NCBI GenBank assembly: GCA_025356175.1
Contig: JANXUP010000144.1
Location: forward strand, 1 to 37,977
Direction of reading: 5' to 3'
DNA length: 37,977 nt
DNA from: Sphingomonadaceae bacterium
GTDB lineage: Bacteria > Pseudomonadota > Alphaproteobacteria > Sphingomonadales > Sphingomonadaceae
The notes under the pieces: model-generated
The model's database searches: none
What the model was told of the DNA's origin: nothing
The model's input: the letters and a program-made list of their open reading frames with translations, nothing else
Part shown: positions 23,548-31,969 of the stretch, piece by piece
Layout: each line of letters opens with the position of its first letter
Numbering within the stretch: position 1 is the first letter of the stretch
Position numbers and translations under genes: made by a program

Positions 23548-24882
23548 GTGAAAGACATCGCCACCTCCAGTTCGCCTGCAGTCCAGGCCCAGCTCGACCG
23601 CCTTGCCGCGTTGAGCCTGCCGCAAGGCCGGTTCGGGCTGGAAACCATCCACGCACTACTCGACCGGCTGGGCAACCCGCAGCGCGATCTGCCCCCCACT
23701 TTCCATGTCGCCGGGACCAACGGCAAAGGCTCTACCTGCGCCTTCTTGCGCGCCATGCTCGAAGCGCAGGGCCTTCGCGTCCACGCCGCGACCAAACCGC
23801 ATCTGGTGCGCTACAACGAGCGCATCCGTATCGCGGGGAAGCTGATCGAGGATGACCATTTGGCGGCGCTCCTCAAGGAAGTTCTTGATGCAGGCGAAGA
23901 CCTTGGCCCAAGTTTCTTCGAAGTCACTGCAGCTGCAACCTTCCTCGCCTTCCACCGCGAACCAGCTGACGTCTGCATCATCGAGGTGGGACTGGGCGGC
24001 CGGTTCGATGCGACCAATGTGCTCGATGGCCAAGCCGCTTGCGGGATTGCTTCACTGGGGATCGATCACGAAGGCTTCCTGCTGGTGCCCGAAGAAGGTG
24101 TGCCGCAGGACCCGCTGTGCCGCATCGCATTCGAGAAGACCGGGATCGCCCGCCCCGGCGTGCCGCTGGTGACGCAGGCTTATCGCCCCGACATGACCCG
24201 CACGATCATCGAGCACGCCATGCTGGTGGGTGCAAGGACTGCCATCCGCGATCTGGATTGGTTTGCCAAGGTGGGCGATGGGATCGCTTACCGGGACCGT
24301 CACGGAACACTCGACCTGCCTGTGCCTGCACTTATCGGAGCGCATCAAGCGGACAATGCTGCACTGGCAGTGGCGATGCTGCGGCACCAGTCTCAGGTCG
24401 AAGTTTCGCCCGAGGCGATGGCGCAGGGTATTCACTCTGCGCGATGGCCGGCGCGGTTGCAAACGCTCGGCCCCGGTCCGTTCACCGCGCTGTTCCCCGG
24501 CAAAACGGTGTTGCTCGACGGCGCGCATAACCACGCCGCAGCAGTGGCATTGGCCGAGGCGATGAAGCCATATGCGCCATACGATCTGATCTTCGGCCTG
24601 CTGGGCAACCGCAGGGTATCCGACGTGCTGTTCCCGCTCGCCCCGGGGGTGCGCAAGGCCTACGTGGTGCCGCTATACGGCCACGATCATCATGATCCAC
24701 GCGATATCGCGGCCTTTGCCCAGTCCAAAGCCAGCCCGCGCCATTGTTATCCCGCGTTTACGCTTGAACAAGCAGCAGGGTGGCTCGGTGCAGATCCGAA
24801 CGGTGCCGACACCGTCCTCATCGCCGGCTCGCTTTACCTCGCGGGCGAAGTGTTGCGGCTCAACCGGGAAGTGCCGGACTGA
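23548..24882 (+). CDS. folC: Bifunctional folylpolyglutamate/dihydrofolate synthase
   Basis: A 444-residue Mur-ligase-type enzyme that adds glutamate to dihydropteroate and folates using ATP. The P-loop is GTNGKGST at 56-63. Other family blocks are KPHLVRYNERIRI, VCIIEVGLGGRFDATN and DGAHNHAAA. I start at GTG 23548 because the track ORF's first 59 codons translate the palindromic repeat and the accD end, whereas GGGGAGGA lies 4 bases before this GTG. The coding end overlaps the convergent AmpG-like gene by 23 bases. Confidence 0.94.
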   Translation: MKDIATSSSPAVQAQLDRLAALSLPQGRFGLETIHALLDRLGNPQRDLPPTFHVAGTNGKGSTCAFLRAMLEAQGLRVHAATKPHLVRYNERIRIAGKLIEDDHLAALLKEVLDAGEDLGPSFFEVTAAATFLAFHREPADVCIIEVGLGGRFDATNVLDGQAACGIASLGIDHEGFLLVPEEGVPQDPLCRIAFEKTGIARPGVPLVTQAYRPDMTRTIIEHAMLVGARTAIRDLDWFAKVGDGIAYRDRHGTLDLPVPALIGAHQADNAALAVAMLRHQSQVEVSPEAMAQGIHSARWPARLQTLGPGPFTALFPGKTVLLDGAHNHAAAVALAEAMKPYAPYDLIFGLLGNRRVSDVLFPLAPGVRKAYVVPLYGHDHHDPRDIAAFAQSKASPRHCYPAFTLEQAAGWLGADPNGADTVLIAGSLYLAGEVLRLNREVPD

Positions 24883-26560
24883 CCTTGCGCTCCTGATGCG
24901 CGACCCGTGCCCATTCGATCAGCACGAAGGTCACCGAAACCACCGCCGTCAATGCAGTCCAGCGGAACACTGCGGGATAGCCGTATTGCTGGAACGCCTC
25001 GCCGGTCCAGCCCCGCCCGAGCGTGCCGACCAGCGAAACCAGCGAGCCGAGTAACGCATACTGGATCGCGCCATACTGTTTGCTGACGATGCTCGAAACG
25101 TAAGCGACGAAGGCGGTCAGCGCGAGGCCGGTGACGATGTTCTCGTAGCAGATCGCCAGCAGCAGCCGCACGATCCGTTCATCCGAACCGAACCAACCGG
25201 CCAAGACATCGAGCCGCAGCAGGTGCGAGAAGGTATCAAGTCCCGCCCCGCCTTCCGCCAGGTCGGCGTACAGGAAATTGCCCAGCGGCGGCAGGATCGC
25301 GCCCATCAGGATCGTCGGAAAGCGGCCCAGCTTGGCGAAAAAATATCCACCGAGGCTGATCCCGGCCATGGTCATGAAGATGCCGAAGACCTTGGAGGCA
25401 AACGCCACTTCGTCCTTCGTATACTTCATTTCCTGGAGGTAGAACGGGTAAGCGAAGCTGGCCCAGATATTGTAGCAGATCGCGTAAGTCAGGATGAACC
25501 CAATCACGCTCAGCACCCCCCAGCGCAACCGCCCTGACAGCTCACCCAGCGGCGCGACTAGCGCGGAGTAGAGGTGGTTGGTTGCGGTGCGGACGGGGTG
25601 ATGGGTGTCGTCATGCGCGCTCAACACATAACTGGAACGACTGCCCATCCAGTTGGTCAACGCGGCCACGCCGAGCGGAACCAGCACCGTCGCAAAGATG
25701 ATCCAGGGGCCATAATGCTTGGTGAAATCGCCCGCCGATGGTGGCGGCGTGCCAGCAGGCGCAGCGCCTGCCGCGAGCATTCCGATCATGAAATTGACGA
25801 TGATGGAAATCGCCCACAGCCAGCTCAACCCGACGATGATCAGCGCTATCGAGCGGTAGCGCGGCAACAGCGCGCCGGGTTCTGCAAGAACGCCGTGCAG
25901 CTTGCCCGGATCGGGTCGCGGGCTGTCAGGCGCGCGCAGGGTTACGCCCAGCGCGGTCAGCAGCAGCACTCCGCCCATCACCAGATAGACCACCGGCCAT
26001 GCCATCGTGCTCGCCATGACCAGCGCCACCGCGCCGCCAACAATCGAGGCGGTGCGATAGCCGAACTGGTTGAGCGCCGAGAGCAGTTCGATCGGGGCAG
26101 CTTCATCGGCCTGATCGATCCGCCAGCCGTCGATTGCAATGTCCTGCGTGGCCGAAGCAATCGCGCCGATGAAGGCGACCAGCGCGAACCGCCCGATTGC
26201 ACCGGTCGGATCGGTCAAGCCAAGCACCACGAAGGACAGCACCAGGATCGCCTGGCATAACAGGATCCAGCTCTTGCGGCGGCCCAGCGCCTCCAGCCCG
26301 GGCAGCTTGACCCGGTCGACAATCGGCGACCACAGGAACTTGAACGAATAGGCGAGCCCGATCCATGACAGCACGCCGATGGTCGCAAGGTTCACCCCGA
26401 CCTCGCCCAGCCAGGCGTTGAGCGTGCCGACCAGCAAAGCAAACGGCAGGCCCGAGGCAAAGCCGAACCCCAGCATCGTCGCGGCCTTGCGGTTGCCCAC
26501 TGCTGCGGCGAGCAGTTTCAGCCCTTTTGGCCGTACCTTCGGTGCTGCTTCGTCGGCCAT
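24860..26560 (-). CDS. AmpG-like muropeptide MFS transporter
   Basis: A 566-residue inner-membrane permease of the AmpG branch of the major facilitator superfamily, which imports GlcNAc-anhydroMurNAc peptides during cell-wall recycling. The N-terminus GFASGLPFALLVGTLNAWLGE is the AmpG signature and SATQDIAIDGWRID is the second strongly conserved block. About 14 hydrophobic segments are visible. Length exceeds E. coli AmpG (491) through a longer central loop (PAGTPPPSAGDFTKHYG). I start at ATG 26560 with GAGGGA upstream rather than GTG 26572. It overlaps folC at the 3' end and is divergent from the Rieske gene by 60 bases. No ampC or ampD is nearby. Confidence 0.88.
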   Translation of the reverse strand: MADEAAPKVRPKGLKLLAAAVGNRKAATMLGFGFASGLPFALLVGTLNAWLGEVGVNLATIGVLSWIGLAYSFKFLWSPIVDRVKLPGLEALGRRKSWILLCQAILVLSFVVLGLTDPTGAIGRFALVAFIGAIASATQDIAIDGWRIDQADEAAPIELLSALNQFGYRTASIVGGAVALVMASTMAWPVVYLVMGGVLLLTALGVTLRAPDSPRPDPGKLHGVLAEPGALLPRYRSIALIIVGLSWLWAISIIVNFMIGMLAAGAAPAGTPPPSAGDFTKHYGPWIIFATVLVPLGVAALTNWMGSRSSYVLSAHDDTHHPVRTATNHLYSALVAPLGELSGRLRWGVLSVIGFILTYAICYNIWASFAYPFYLQEMKYTKDEVAFASKVFGIFMTMAGISLGGYFFAKLGRFPTILMGAILPPLGNFLYADLAEGGAGLDTFSHLLRLDVLAGWFGSDERIVRLLLAICYENIVTGLALTAFVAYVSSIVSKQYGAIQYALLGSLVSLVGTLGRGWTGEAFQQYGYPAVFRWTALTAVVSVTFVLIEWARVAHQERKVSPALPG

Positions 26561-26620
26561 TGTGTCCCTCACGCAAATTTTTGGCGAGACTAGCGAACAA
26601 ACGCGCTATGACCAGTCCCG

Positions 26621-27790
26621 ATGGATCGCGCGACGACTTTGTCCGGCAACCCGCCAGCACTTGGCCCGACCCCCGGCCAGCTAGAGCTCGCCCGGCTGAT
26701 TTCTGCGGGCGAGGCCCGACCCAATCGCGGGATAACCACAGTACCTGCAGCGGTTTACACCGATCCCGCGCATTGGCAGCGCGAGGCCGAGCTGCTGTTC
26801 GCGCGCGCGCCGCAAGTGCTGTGCCCCTCGGCCTTGCTGCCCGGCAATAACATGGCCGTGCCGCACGATGCCGCCGGAAGGCCACTGCTGATCACCCGCG
26901 ACGATGCGGGTACGGTGCATGTCTTCATGAATGTCTGCCGCCACCGCGGCACCCGGCTGGTCGAAGGGCAGGAGGTGCACTGCTCCAAACGGCTGACCTG
27001 TCCTTATCATGCCTGGACCTACGCCACCGACGGCCGCCTGCTCGCCCTGCCCCGGCCCGAGACTTTCCCCGGTCTCGACAAGAGCGCGAACGGTCTGGTC
27101 GAATTGCCCAGCTGCGAAGCGGGCGGGATGATCTGGTACGCCAACGGGCCCGGTGCCGATTTTGGCTTCGCGCGTCAGCTTGGCGACGATTTCGACCGGT
27201 TCGAAATGCGCGGCCTCCACCTGTTCGAACGGCGTACCCACAGCGTCGCTTCCAACTGGAAGCTGATCATGGACGCGTTCCTCGAAAGCTACCACGTCAC
27301 CCGGCTCCACGCCGCCACAATCGGGCCGTTCTTCAAGGACGGGGTGTCGAGCGGCGACCAGATCGGCCCGCACCAGCGCAGTCTGGTCTGCCGCGCCGAG
27401 GAACTGGACGGGGTGGACTTCACCCAGATGGCCGAATTGCGGCGCGTCGGGACTTTTGCCTACCAGTTGTTCCCGGCGACTGTGGTGGTGGTCAGCCCCG
27501 ATTACATCAACGTGATGGCGCTGTGGCCGCAGGCGCATGACCAGACGCTGGTCGAAGATTTCATGCTGATCCCTGAGGCGCCGCGAGACGAAAAAGCACA
27601 GCGCCATTGGCAGCGCAGTTGGGACTTGCTCGACGGCGGGGTCTTTGCTGGCGAGGACTTCCGCGCCGCCGAACTTGGCCAGCAGGGGTTGAGCACTGGC
27701 GTGGTCCCCGACCTGATGCTGGGCACGCTCGAAAGCGGGATCCGGCGCTTCCACGAAATCCTCGAAGAACAGATGGCCGCTGCCGAATAG
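26621..27790 (+). CDS. Rieske [2Fe-2S] aromatic-ring-hydroxylating oxygenase, alpha-subunit type
   Basis: A 389-residue oxygenase large-subunit homologue. The Rieske cluster ligands are C106 and H108 (NVCRHRG) and C127 and H130 (CPYHAW). The mononuclear-iron site is the E-x2-H-x4-H pattern ESYHVTRLH (H225, H230). It belongs with the group that includes glycine-betaine, carnitine and aromatic hydroxylases; the substrate cannot be read. No ferredoxin, reductase or beta-subunit gene is adjacent, so electron partners must lie elsewhere. The start ATG 26621 lacks a clear Shine-Dalgarno. A 144-bp palindromic repeat begins directly after the TAG stop. Confidence 0.88.
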   Translation: MDRATTLSGNPPALGPTPGQLELARLISAGEARPNRGITTVPAAVYTDPAHWQREAELLFARAPQVLCPSALLPGNNMAVPHDAAGRPLLITRDDAGTVHVFMNVCRHRGTRLVEGQEVHCSKRLTCPYHAWTYATDGRLLALPRPETFPGLDKSANGLVELPSCEAGGMIWYANGPGADFGFARQLGDDFDRFEMRGLHLFERRTHSVASNWKLIMDAFLESYHVTRLHAATIGPFFKDGVSSGDQIGPHQRSLVCRAEELDGVDFTQMAELRRVGTFAYQLFPATVVVVSPDYINVMALWPQAHDQTLVEDFMLIPEAPRDEKAQRHWQRSWDLLDGGVFAGEDFRAAELGQQGLSTGVVPDLMLGTLESGIRRFHEILEEQMAAAE

Positions 27791-27934
27791 GTCCTCTCCA
27801 TTTTCACCAAGTGCAAATGGGGAGGTGGCAGACGCGAAACGACTGACGGAGGGGTATCCGGGCGAGCGTCGATACCCCTCCGTCTCGCCTGCGGCGATCC
27901 ACCTCCCCATTTGGCTACGCAAAATGGAGAGGAC
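27791..27934. repeat. 144-bp nested palindromic element
   Basis: Three pairs of perfect 14-bp inverted arms are nested: GTCCTCTCCATTTT/AAAATGGAGAGGAC at the ends, AAATGGGGAGGTGG (27815) / CCACCTCCCCATTT (27899), and GACGGAGGGGTATC (27845) / GATACCCCTCCGTC (27871). A 12-base central loop remains. It starts at the base after the Rieske stop. No coding capacity is evident; it is a MITE-like or REPIN-like dispersed repeat candidate and a strong terminator structure. Confidence 0.75.
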
Positions 27935-27978
27935 TAAGGCAGGGTGACCTTTGCGCGTGATGCCGCTAAGGCGCGGCG

Positions 27979-28803
27979 ATGACAAATTCCGAAACTCCCC
28001 GCGCCGGTGATCGCATTGCCAAGCTCCTTGCCCGCGCCGGCATCGCCAGCCGCCGGGAAGTCGAGCGGATGATCGCAGACGGCCGCGTCAAGCTGGGCGA
28101 GGACGTGCTGACAACGCCCAACACTGTGCTCACCAGCTTGAAGGGCGTGACGGTTGACGGCAAGCCGGTGAAGGCACCCGAAGCCGTAAAGCTTTACGCC
28201 TTCAACAAGCCCCCCGGACTGATCACTGCCGAGCGCGATCCGGCGGGGCGACCGACGATCTATACCGCGCTGCGCAATGCCATGCCCGAGGGCGCTGGCC
28301 GGGTGATGCCAATCGGGCGGCTCGATTTCAACACCGAAGGGCTGCTGCTCCTCACTAACGACGGCGGTCTGAAGCGGGCGATGGAACTGCCCAGCACCGG
28401 CGTCCCGCGCACCTACCGCGCGCGCACTTTCGGCGACATCACCCAGAACGAGCTTGAGGCGCTGTCCGAAGGGATCGAGATCGACGGAATGCGCTACGGC
28501 AATATCAACGCCAATATCGAGCGCAGCACGGGCCGCAACCGCTGGATCGAAATGACCATCACTGAGGGCAAGAACCGCGAAGTGCGCCGGGTGCTGGAGC
28601 ATCTCGGGCTTGAGGTCAGCCGCCTGATCCGTACCGCTTACGGACCCTTTCGCTTGCTCGATCTTCCGCGCGGCATGGCGGTCGAACTGCGCGAGGCCGA
28701 AGTCGAGAAGTTCATCGCGACGCTCAAGCTGCCCGGTGCCAAGACCGAGGTCAAAAGTCCGCAAGACCACGCGCGCGACCGCGTCATGCGGAGCAAGCGC
28801 TGA
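27979..28803 (+). CDS. RsuA/RluB-family rRNA pseudouridine synthase
   Basis: A 274-residue enzyme that isomerises a specific uridine in rRNA. An N-terminal S4 RNA-binding domain covers about 10-60 (RIAKLLARAGIASRREVERMIADGRV). The catalytic domain carries D116 in the GRLDFNTEGLLLLTNDG motif and ends with GKNREVRRVLEHLGL. This is the RluB/RluE/RsuA branch; RluB (23S U2605) is the most likely by length and the N-terminal domain. The C-terminal tail is charged. Its stop overlaps the rsmD ATG as TGATG, a common pairing of ribosome modification genes. Confidence 0.92.
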   Translation: MTNSETPRAGDRIAKLLARAGIASRREVERMIADGRVKLGEDVLTTPNTVLTSLKGVTVDGKPVKAPEAVKLYAFNKPPGLITAERDPAGRPTIYTALRNAMPEGAGRVMPIGRLDFNTEGLLLLTNDGGLKRAMELPSTGVPRTYRARTFGDITQNELEALSEGIEIDGMRYGNINANIERSTGRNRWIEMTITEGKNREVRRVLEHLGLEVSRLIRTAYGPFRLLDLPRGMAVELREAEVEKFIATLKLPGAKTEVKSPQDHARDRVMRSKR

Positions 28804-29354
28804 TGCGGATTGTTGCGGGGCAGTGGCGCGGCCGCAAACTGCTCGCGCCACCCGGTGAGACCACCCGGCCCACGTCTGACCGGACCCGTGAGACCTTGTT
28901 TTCGATGCTGGTCAGCCGGCTCGGTTCGTTCGAGGCGCTGAAGGTCGCGGACTTGTTTGCCGGCTCGGGCGCGCTGGGAATCGAAGCCTTGTCGCGCGGC
29001 GCGGGGACCTGCCTGTTTGTCGAAACGGATGCGGCGGCGCTGCGCGCGCTACGCAGCAATATCGCCAATCTGCAGGCCGCACCGCAAACCGATGTCCGCG
29101 CCGCGTCAGTGCTGGCCCTCGGCCCGGCGCCTGCCCCGCTTGATCTGATCCTGCTCGATCCGCCCTATGGTTCCGGCGCGGGGGTGGTGGCGCTTGAAAA
29201 GCTGCAACGGCTCGGCTGGATCGGTCCCGCGACCTGGATCAGTCTTGAGACTGCACTGAAGGAAGACGCCAAGGTCAAAGGCCTTGAAATAGATTCCGAG
29301 CGCAAGGTCGGCAAGGCCCGGATTACGCTGCTGCGGCTTGCGCCCTCAGCTTGA
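28803..29354 (+). CDS. rsmD: 16S rRNA (guanine966-N2)-methyltransferase
   Basis: A 183-residue SAM-dependent methyltransferase acting on G966 of 16S rRNA. It starts MRIVAGQWRGRKL, then RPTSDRTRETLF, both typical of RsmD. Motif I is DLFAGSGALGIEALSRGA (about 50-67) and the catalytic motif is LLDPPYGSG (about 117). Length fits the family. The ATG overlaps the pseudouridine synthase stop, so both rRNA modification enzymes are translated in tandem. Confidence 0.95.
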   Translation: MRIVAGQWRGRKLLAPPGETTRPTSDRTRETLFSMLVSRLGSFEALKVADLFAGSGALGIEALSRGAGTCLFVETDAAALRALRSNIANLQAAPQTDVRAASVLALGPAPAPLDLILLDPPYGSGAGVVALEKLQRLGWIGPATWISLETALKEDAKVKGLEIDSERKVGKARITLLRLAPSA

Positions 29355-29412
29355 CCCTGCCGACAAACAGGCGCAGCTTTTCGGGCGGGTCGATTTGAGG
29401 AGAAGCACCGTC

Positions 29413-29913
29413 ATGCTTGCAACGCATAAAGCCCACTTGTTCACCGCCGCTGCGGCACTGGCCCTGGTTACTGGGTGCCATCACAAGCCTGACGCAACCA
29501 AGACCAGCGTCGAGGTCAAGGCCAACATGACCGAGATGGTAGCCGCCTTCGCCGCGCGTGACGCAGACAAGGCAGTGTCGTGGGATGCGCCCGATTTCAC
29601 CGGGATGTTCCATGGCATGGCCGACGTCCACGGCCAGGAAGCCGACCGCGCATTGACCAAGCAACAGGTTGCCGACCCGGCGATGAAATTCTCGGTCAGC
29701 GACGTGATCGTCGATGCGGGCAAGTCAGGCGACCTTGCGGTGTGGCGCGCAAAATACAGCTACACTTACACCGACCCGGCAACGAAACAGCCCAAGACTG
29801 AGGTCGGAAACTGGATCGTCGGGTGGAAGCGCGATGGCGACGGCAAGCTCAAGGAAGCGTGGGGCGTTGTGTCCGATACTCCTTCGGCACCGGCCGCACA
29901 GCCACCCGCCTGA
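29413..29913 (+). CDS. SnoaL/DUF4440-like lipoprotein
   Basis: A 166-residue lipoprotein precursor with a lipobox LVTGC (AAALALVTGCHHKPD). The mature domain looks like the NTF2/SnoaL cone fold used by ketosteroid-isomerase-like proteins: a helix with AAFAARDADKAVSWDAPDF, then GMADVHGQEA and paired beta strands (VWRAKYSYTYTD, GNWIVGWKRDGDG). The role is unknown. AGGAG lies 9 bases before ATG 29413. Its TGA directly abuts the reverse-strand stop of the MFS gene (TGATCA), so the two transcripts converge with no gap. Confidence 0.72.
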   Translation: MLATHKAHLFTAAAALALVTGCHHKPDATKTSVEVKANMTEMVAAFAARDADKAVSWDAPDFTGMFHGMADVHGQEADRALTKQQVADPAMKFSVSDVIVDAGKSGDLAVWRAKYSYTYTDPATKQPKTEVGNWIVGWKRDGDGKLKEAWGVVSDTPSAPAAQPPA

Positions 29914-31176
29914 TCAGACCGTTGAAGCTGGCCGGGCAACCATAACCCCGGCCAGCGTCAACGCTCCGGCGCCGACCAGCAGCAGCCCGATCGAGCCGCC
30001 CATCCCCGCGTTGACCATCTGTTTGGCGAGTAACGGCGTCACCGCGCCGCCGATGATCCCGCCCAAATTAAACGCCACCGAGACGCCTGAATAGCGCACC
30101 GGCACCGGATAAAGACTCGCGAGCCAACCGCCGAGCGGGCCGTAGACGAAGCCCATCGTGAATAGCGCAAAGGACAGCGTGGCGAACACCATCGCGCCCG
30201 ATCCTGAGCGCAGCCCTGCGGCAAAGATCAGGCCGACTGCCATTGTCGCCAATGCGCCAAACAGCAAAACGCGCCGCGGACTGGTGCGGTCAGCCCACCA
30301 GACCGCTATGATAATCCCCACGGCGAGGAAGCAGTTGGCCCCCAACTGCAGCAGCAGGAACTGCTCGCGCGCGTAGCCCAGCTGCTTGGTTGCCAGATCG
30401 AGCGCGAAAGCGGTGGAGAGGTAGAACAGCGCGAAGCAGGCGATCACGCCAGCGCTTCCCGCGAACACCGCACCCCAGTGCCGGGTCAGCAATGCTCCGA
30501 TCGGGATGGCCGGCGGCGGGGCATGGGCCAGCGCAGCCTTGAAAGCCGGGGTCTCGGTCAGCCTCAGCCGGACCCACAACCCGATGCCGACCAGCACCGC
30601 GCTGACCAGGAACGGAACGCGCCAGCCCCAGCGGAGAAACTGGTCATCGCTGAGCCAGAGGCCGAGCAGCAGGAACAGTCCGTTGGCGGCTAGAAACCCC
30701 ACTGGTGCGCCCACTTGCGGGGCCGCGCCGAACCGCGCCTCCCAGCCCTTTGGCGCATTCTCGACCGCGAGCAGTGCCGCCCCGCCCCATTCCCCGCCAA
30801 GGCCGAAGCCTTGGCCGAAGCGCAGAACGCAGAGCAGCAGCGGCGCAAGGTATCCGGCACTGGCGTAGGCGGGAAGGAACGCGATGGCGAACGTCGATCC
30901 GCCCATCAGCAGCAGCGAGGCCACCAACGTCGCCTTGCGTCCGGTCCGATCTCCGAAGTGCCCGAAAGCCACCGCGCCGAGCGGACGCGCGAGGAAGGCG
31001 AGGCCAAACACCATGAACGCTTGCAAGCCCTGAGCCTCGGGCGAACTCGCAGGGAAAAACAACTGCCCGAACACCAGCGCCGTCGCGGTGGCGAAGACGT
31101 AGAAATCGTAAAATTCGACCGCTGTCCCGGTCAGTGCAGCGGTCAGAATACGGGCGTTGGCGCGCAGCGGGTGCAT
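29914..31176 (-). CDS. MHS-family MFS permease
   Basis: A 420-residue, 12-helix permease of the metabolite:H+ symporter branch (ProP, ShiA and KgtP relatives). Conserved blocks are GTAVEFYDFYVFATATALVFG, the loop 2-3 motif GHFGDRTGRKATL, and GFGLGGEWGGAALLAVENAP. The substrate (organic acid, osmolyte or similar) cannot be assigned. I use ATG 31176; the track's GTG at 31185 adds 3 residues, and neither has a clear Shine-Dalgarno. It shares its 3' boundary with the convergent SnoaL-like gene. Confidence 0.86.
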   Translation of the reverse strand: MHPLRANARILTAALTGTAVEFYDFYVFATATALVFGQLFFPASSPEAQGLQAFMVFGLAFLARPLGAVAFGHFGDRTGRKATLVASLLLMGGSTFAIAFLPAYASAGYLAPLLLCVLRFGQGFGLGGEWGGAALLAVENAPKGWEARFGAAPQVGAPVGFLAANGLFLLLGLWLSDDQFLRWGWRVPFLVSAVLVGIGLWVRLRLTETPAFKAALAHAPPPAIPIGALLTRHWGAVFAGSAGVIACFALFYLSTAFALDLATKQLGYAREQFLLLQLGANCFLAVGIIIAVWWADRTSPRRVLLFGALATMAVGLIFAAGLRSGSGAMVFATLSFALFTMGFVYGPLGGWLASLYPVPVRYSGVSVAFNLGGIIGGAVTPLLAKQMVNAGMGGSIGLLLVGAGALTLAGVMVARPASTV

Positions 31177-31225
31177 GCGCAGCACCGCTGCTGCGCGCCA
31201 GGGCTCAAGTCAAATCAAATCCGGC

Positions 31226-31810
31226 TTACTTGCCGCCCGGATTACGGCAACTGTCCCGCAACTTGCGGGTACAGAGCGGGTAGGTCTTGTTCATCGCTTC
31301 AGCAGGCGGAGCGGTCAGCGCGCCCTTGTAAGGACCAGCCTGGTAGGACGGATCGGCCGGTGTGGCAGGCGGGACCGGATCGGCGGCGGTGGCCGGGTCC
31401 GGCGGGACATCGCTTGGCACTGCCGCCGAGCCGACCGGGTTGGCCTGGACCACGCCCGCCGGTGCCTGACTAGAAATCTGCGCTTCGACCGAGGTCCAGG
31501 TGGCTGCGCGCTGCTCGGGCGTCATCGCCATCATCTGGCCGCGCTGCGCCGCCGTCAGGCGCCACCAGCCGTTCATCTGCACCGGGCTGAGGGTCCAATA
31601 GTAGGCTTGATAATCGGCAGGCCATGAACCGTACGATGCGCGCTGATCGGCGGCCCAGCTGCCATAATCGGTCTGCTGGGCGGCGGTCAGAACAGGCGCG
31701 GCCATTGGCGCCATAGCTGCGGTTTGCGCAGCACCGCTCGATACGATCAGCGGACCTGCTGCGCACAGCAGTGCAATTGCAGAAGCGGCGGGAAACAACA
31801 GTTTACGCAT
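31226..31810 (-). CDS. Exported aromatic-rich protein of unknown function
   Basis: A 194-residue protein with a signal peptide (FPAASAIALLCAAGPLIVSSGAAQT). The mature chain is rich in Trp, Tyr and Gln in a repeating pattern: DYGSWAADQRASYGSW, PADYQAYYW, then LTAAQRGQMMAMTPEQRAATW, with the LTAAQ/SPVQ/TPEQ units spaced about 20-30 residues apart. A Pro/Ala-rich linker follows, and the end has two Cys (CTRKLRDSC). I recognise no named domain. ATG 31810 has GGAG 7 bases upstream; the longer track ORF reads antisense into uvrD. It may be cell-envelope associated, which is inference. Confidence 0.7.
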   Translation of the reverse strand: MRKLLFPAASAIALLCAAGPLIVSSGAAQTAAMAPMAAPVLTAAQQTDYGSWAADQRASYGSWPADYQAYYWTLSPVQMNGWWRLTAAQRGQMMAMTPEQRAATWTSVEAQISSQAPAGVVQANPVGSAAVPSDVPPDPATAADPVPPATPADPSYQAGPYKGALTAPPAEAMNKTYPLCTRKLRDSCRNPGGK

Positions 31811-31969
31811 GACAAATCTCCGAACTTTCGGGCGTGATAGCCTTACAACTACGCACGGCGCGGGAATCGGTTCCGGCGGCGGCCGGGCCACGTGACATAT
31901 GGTGGCATCGCCGCGACGAGCGGCAGACTGCGCTTGCGCAGTGGTCACCCGTTCCCTAACTGTTCGCTC

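Noticed and set aside
26681-27985. 434-residue minus-strand ORF opposite the Rieske oxygenase
   Set aside because: Antisense of a gene with intact cofactor motifs, and it reads through the nested palindrome.
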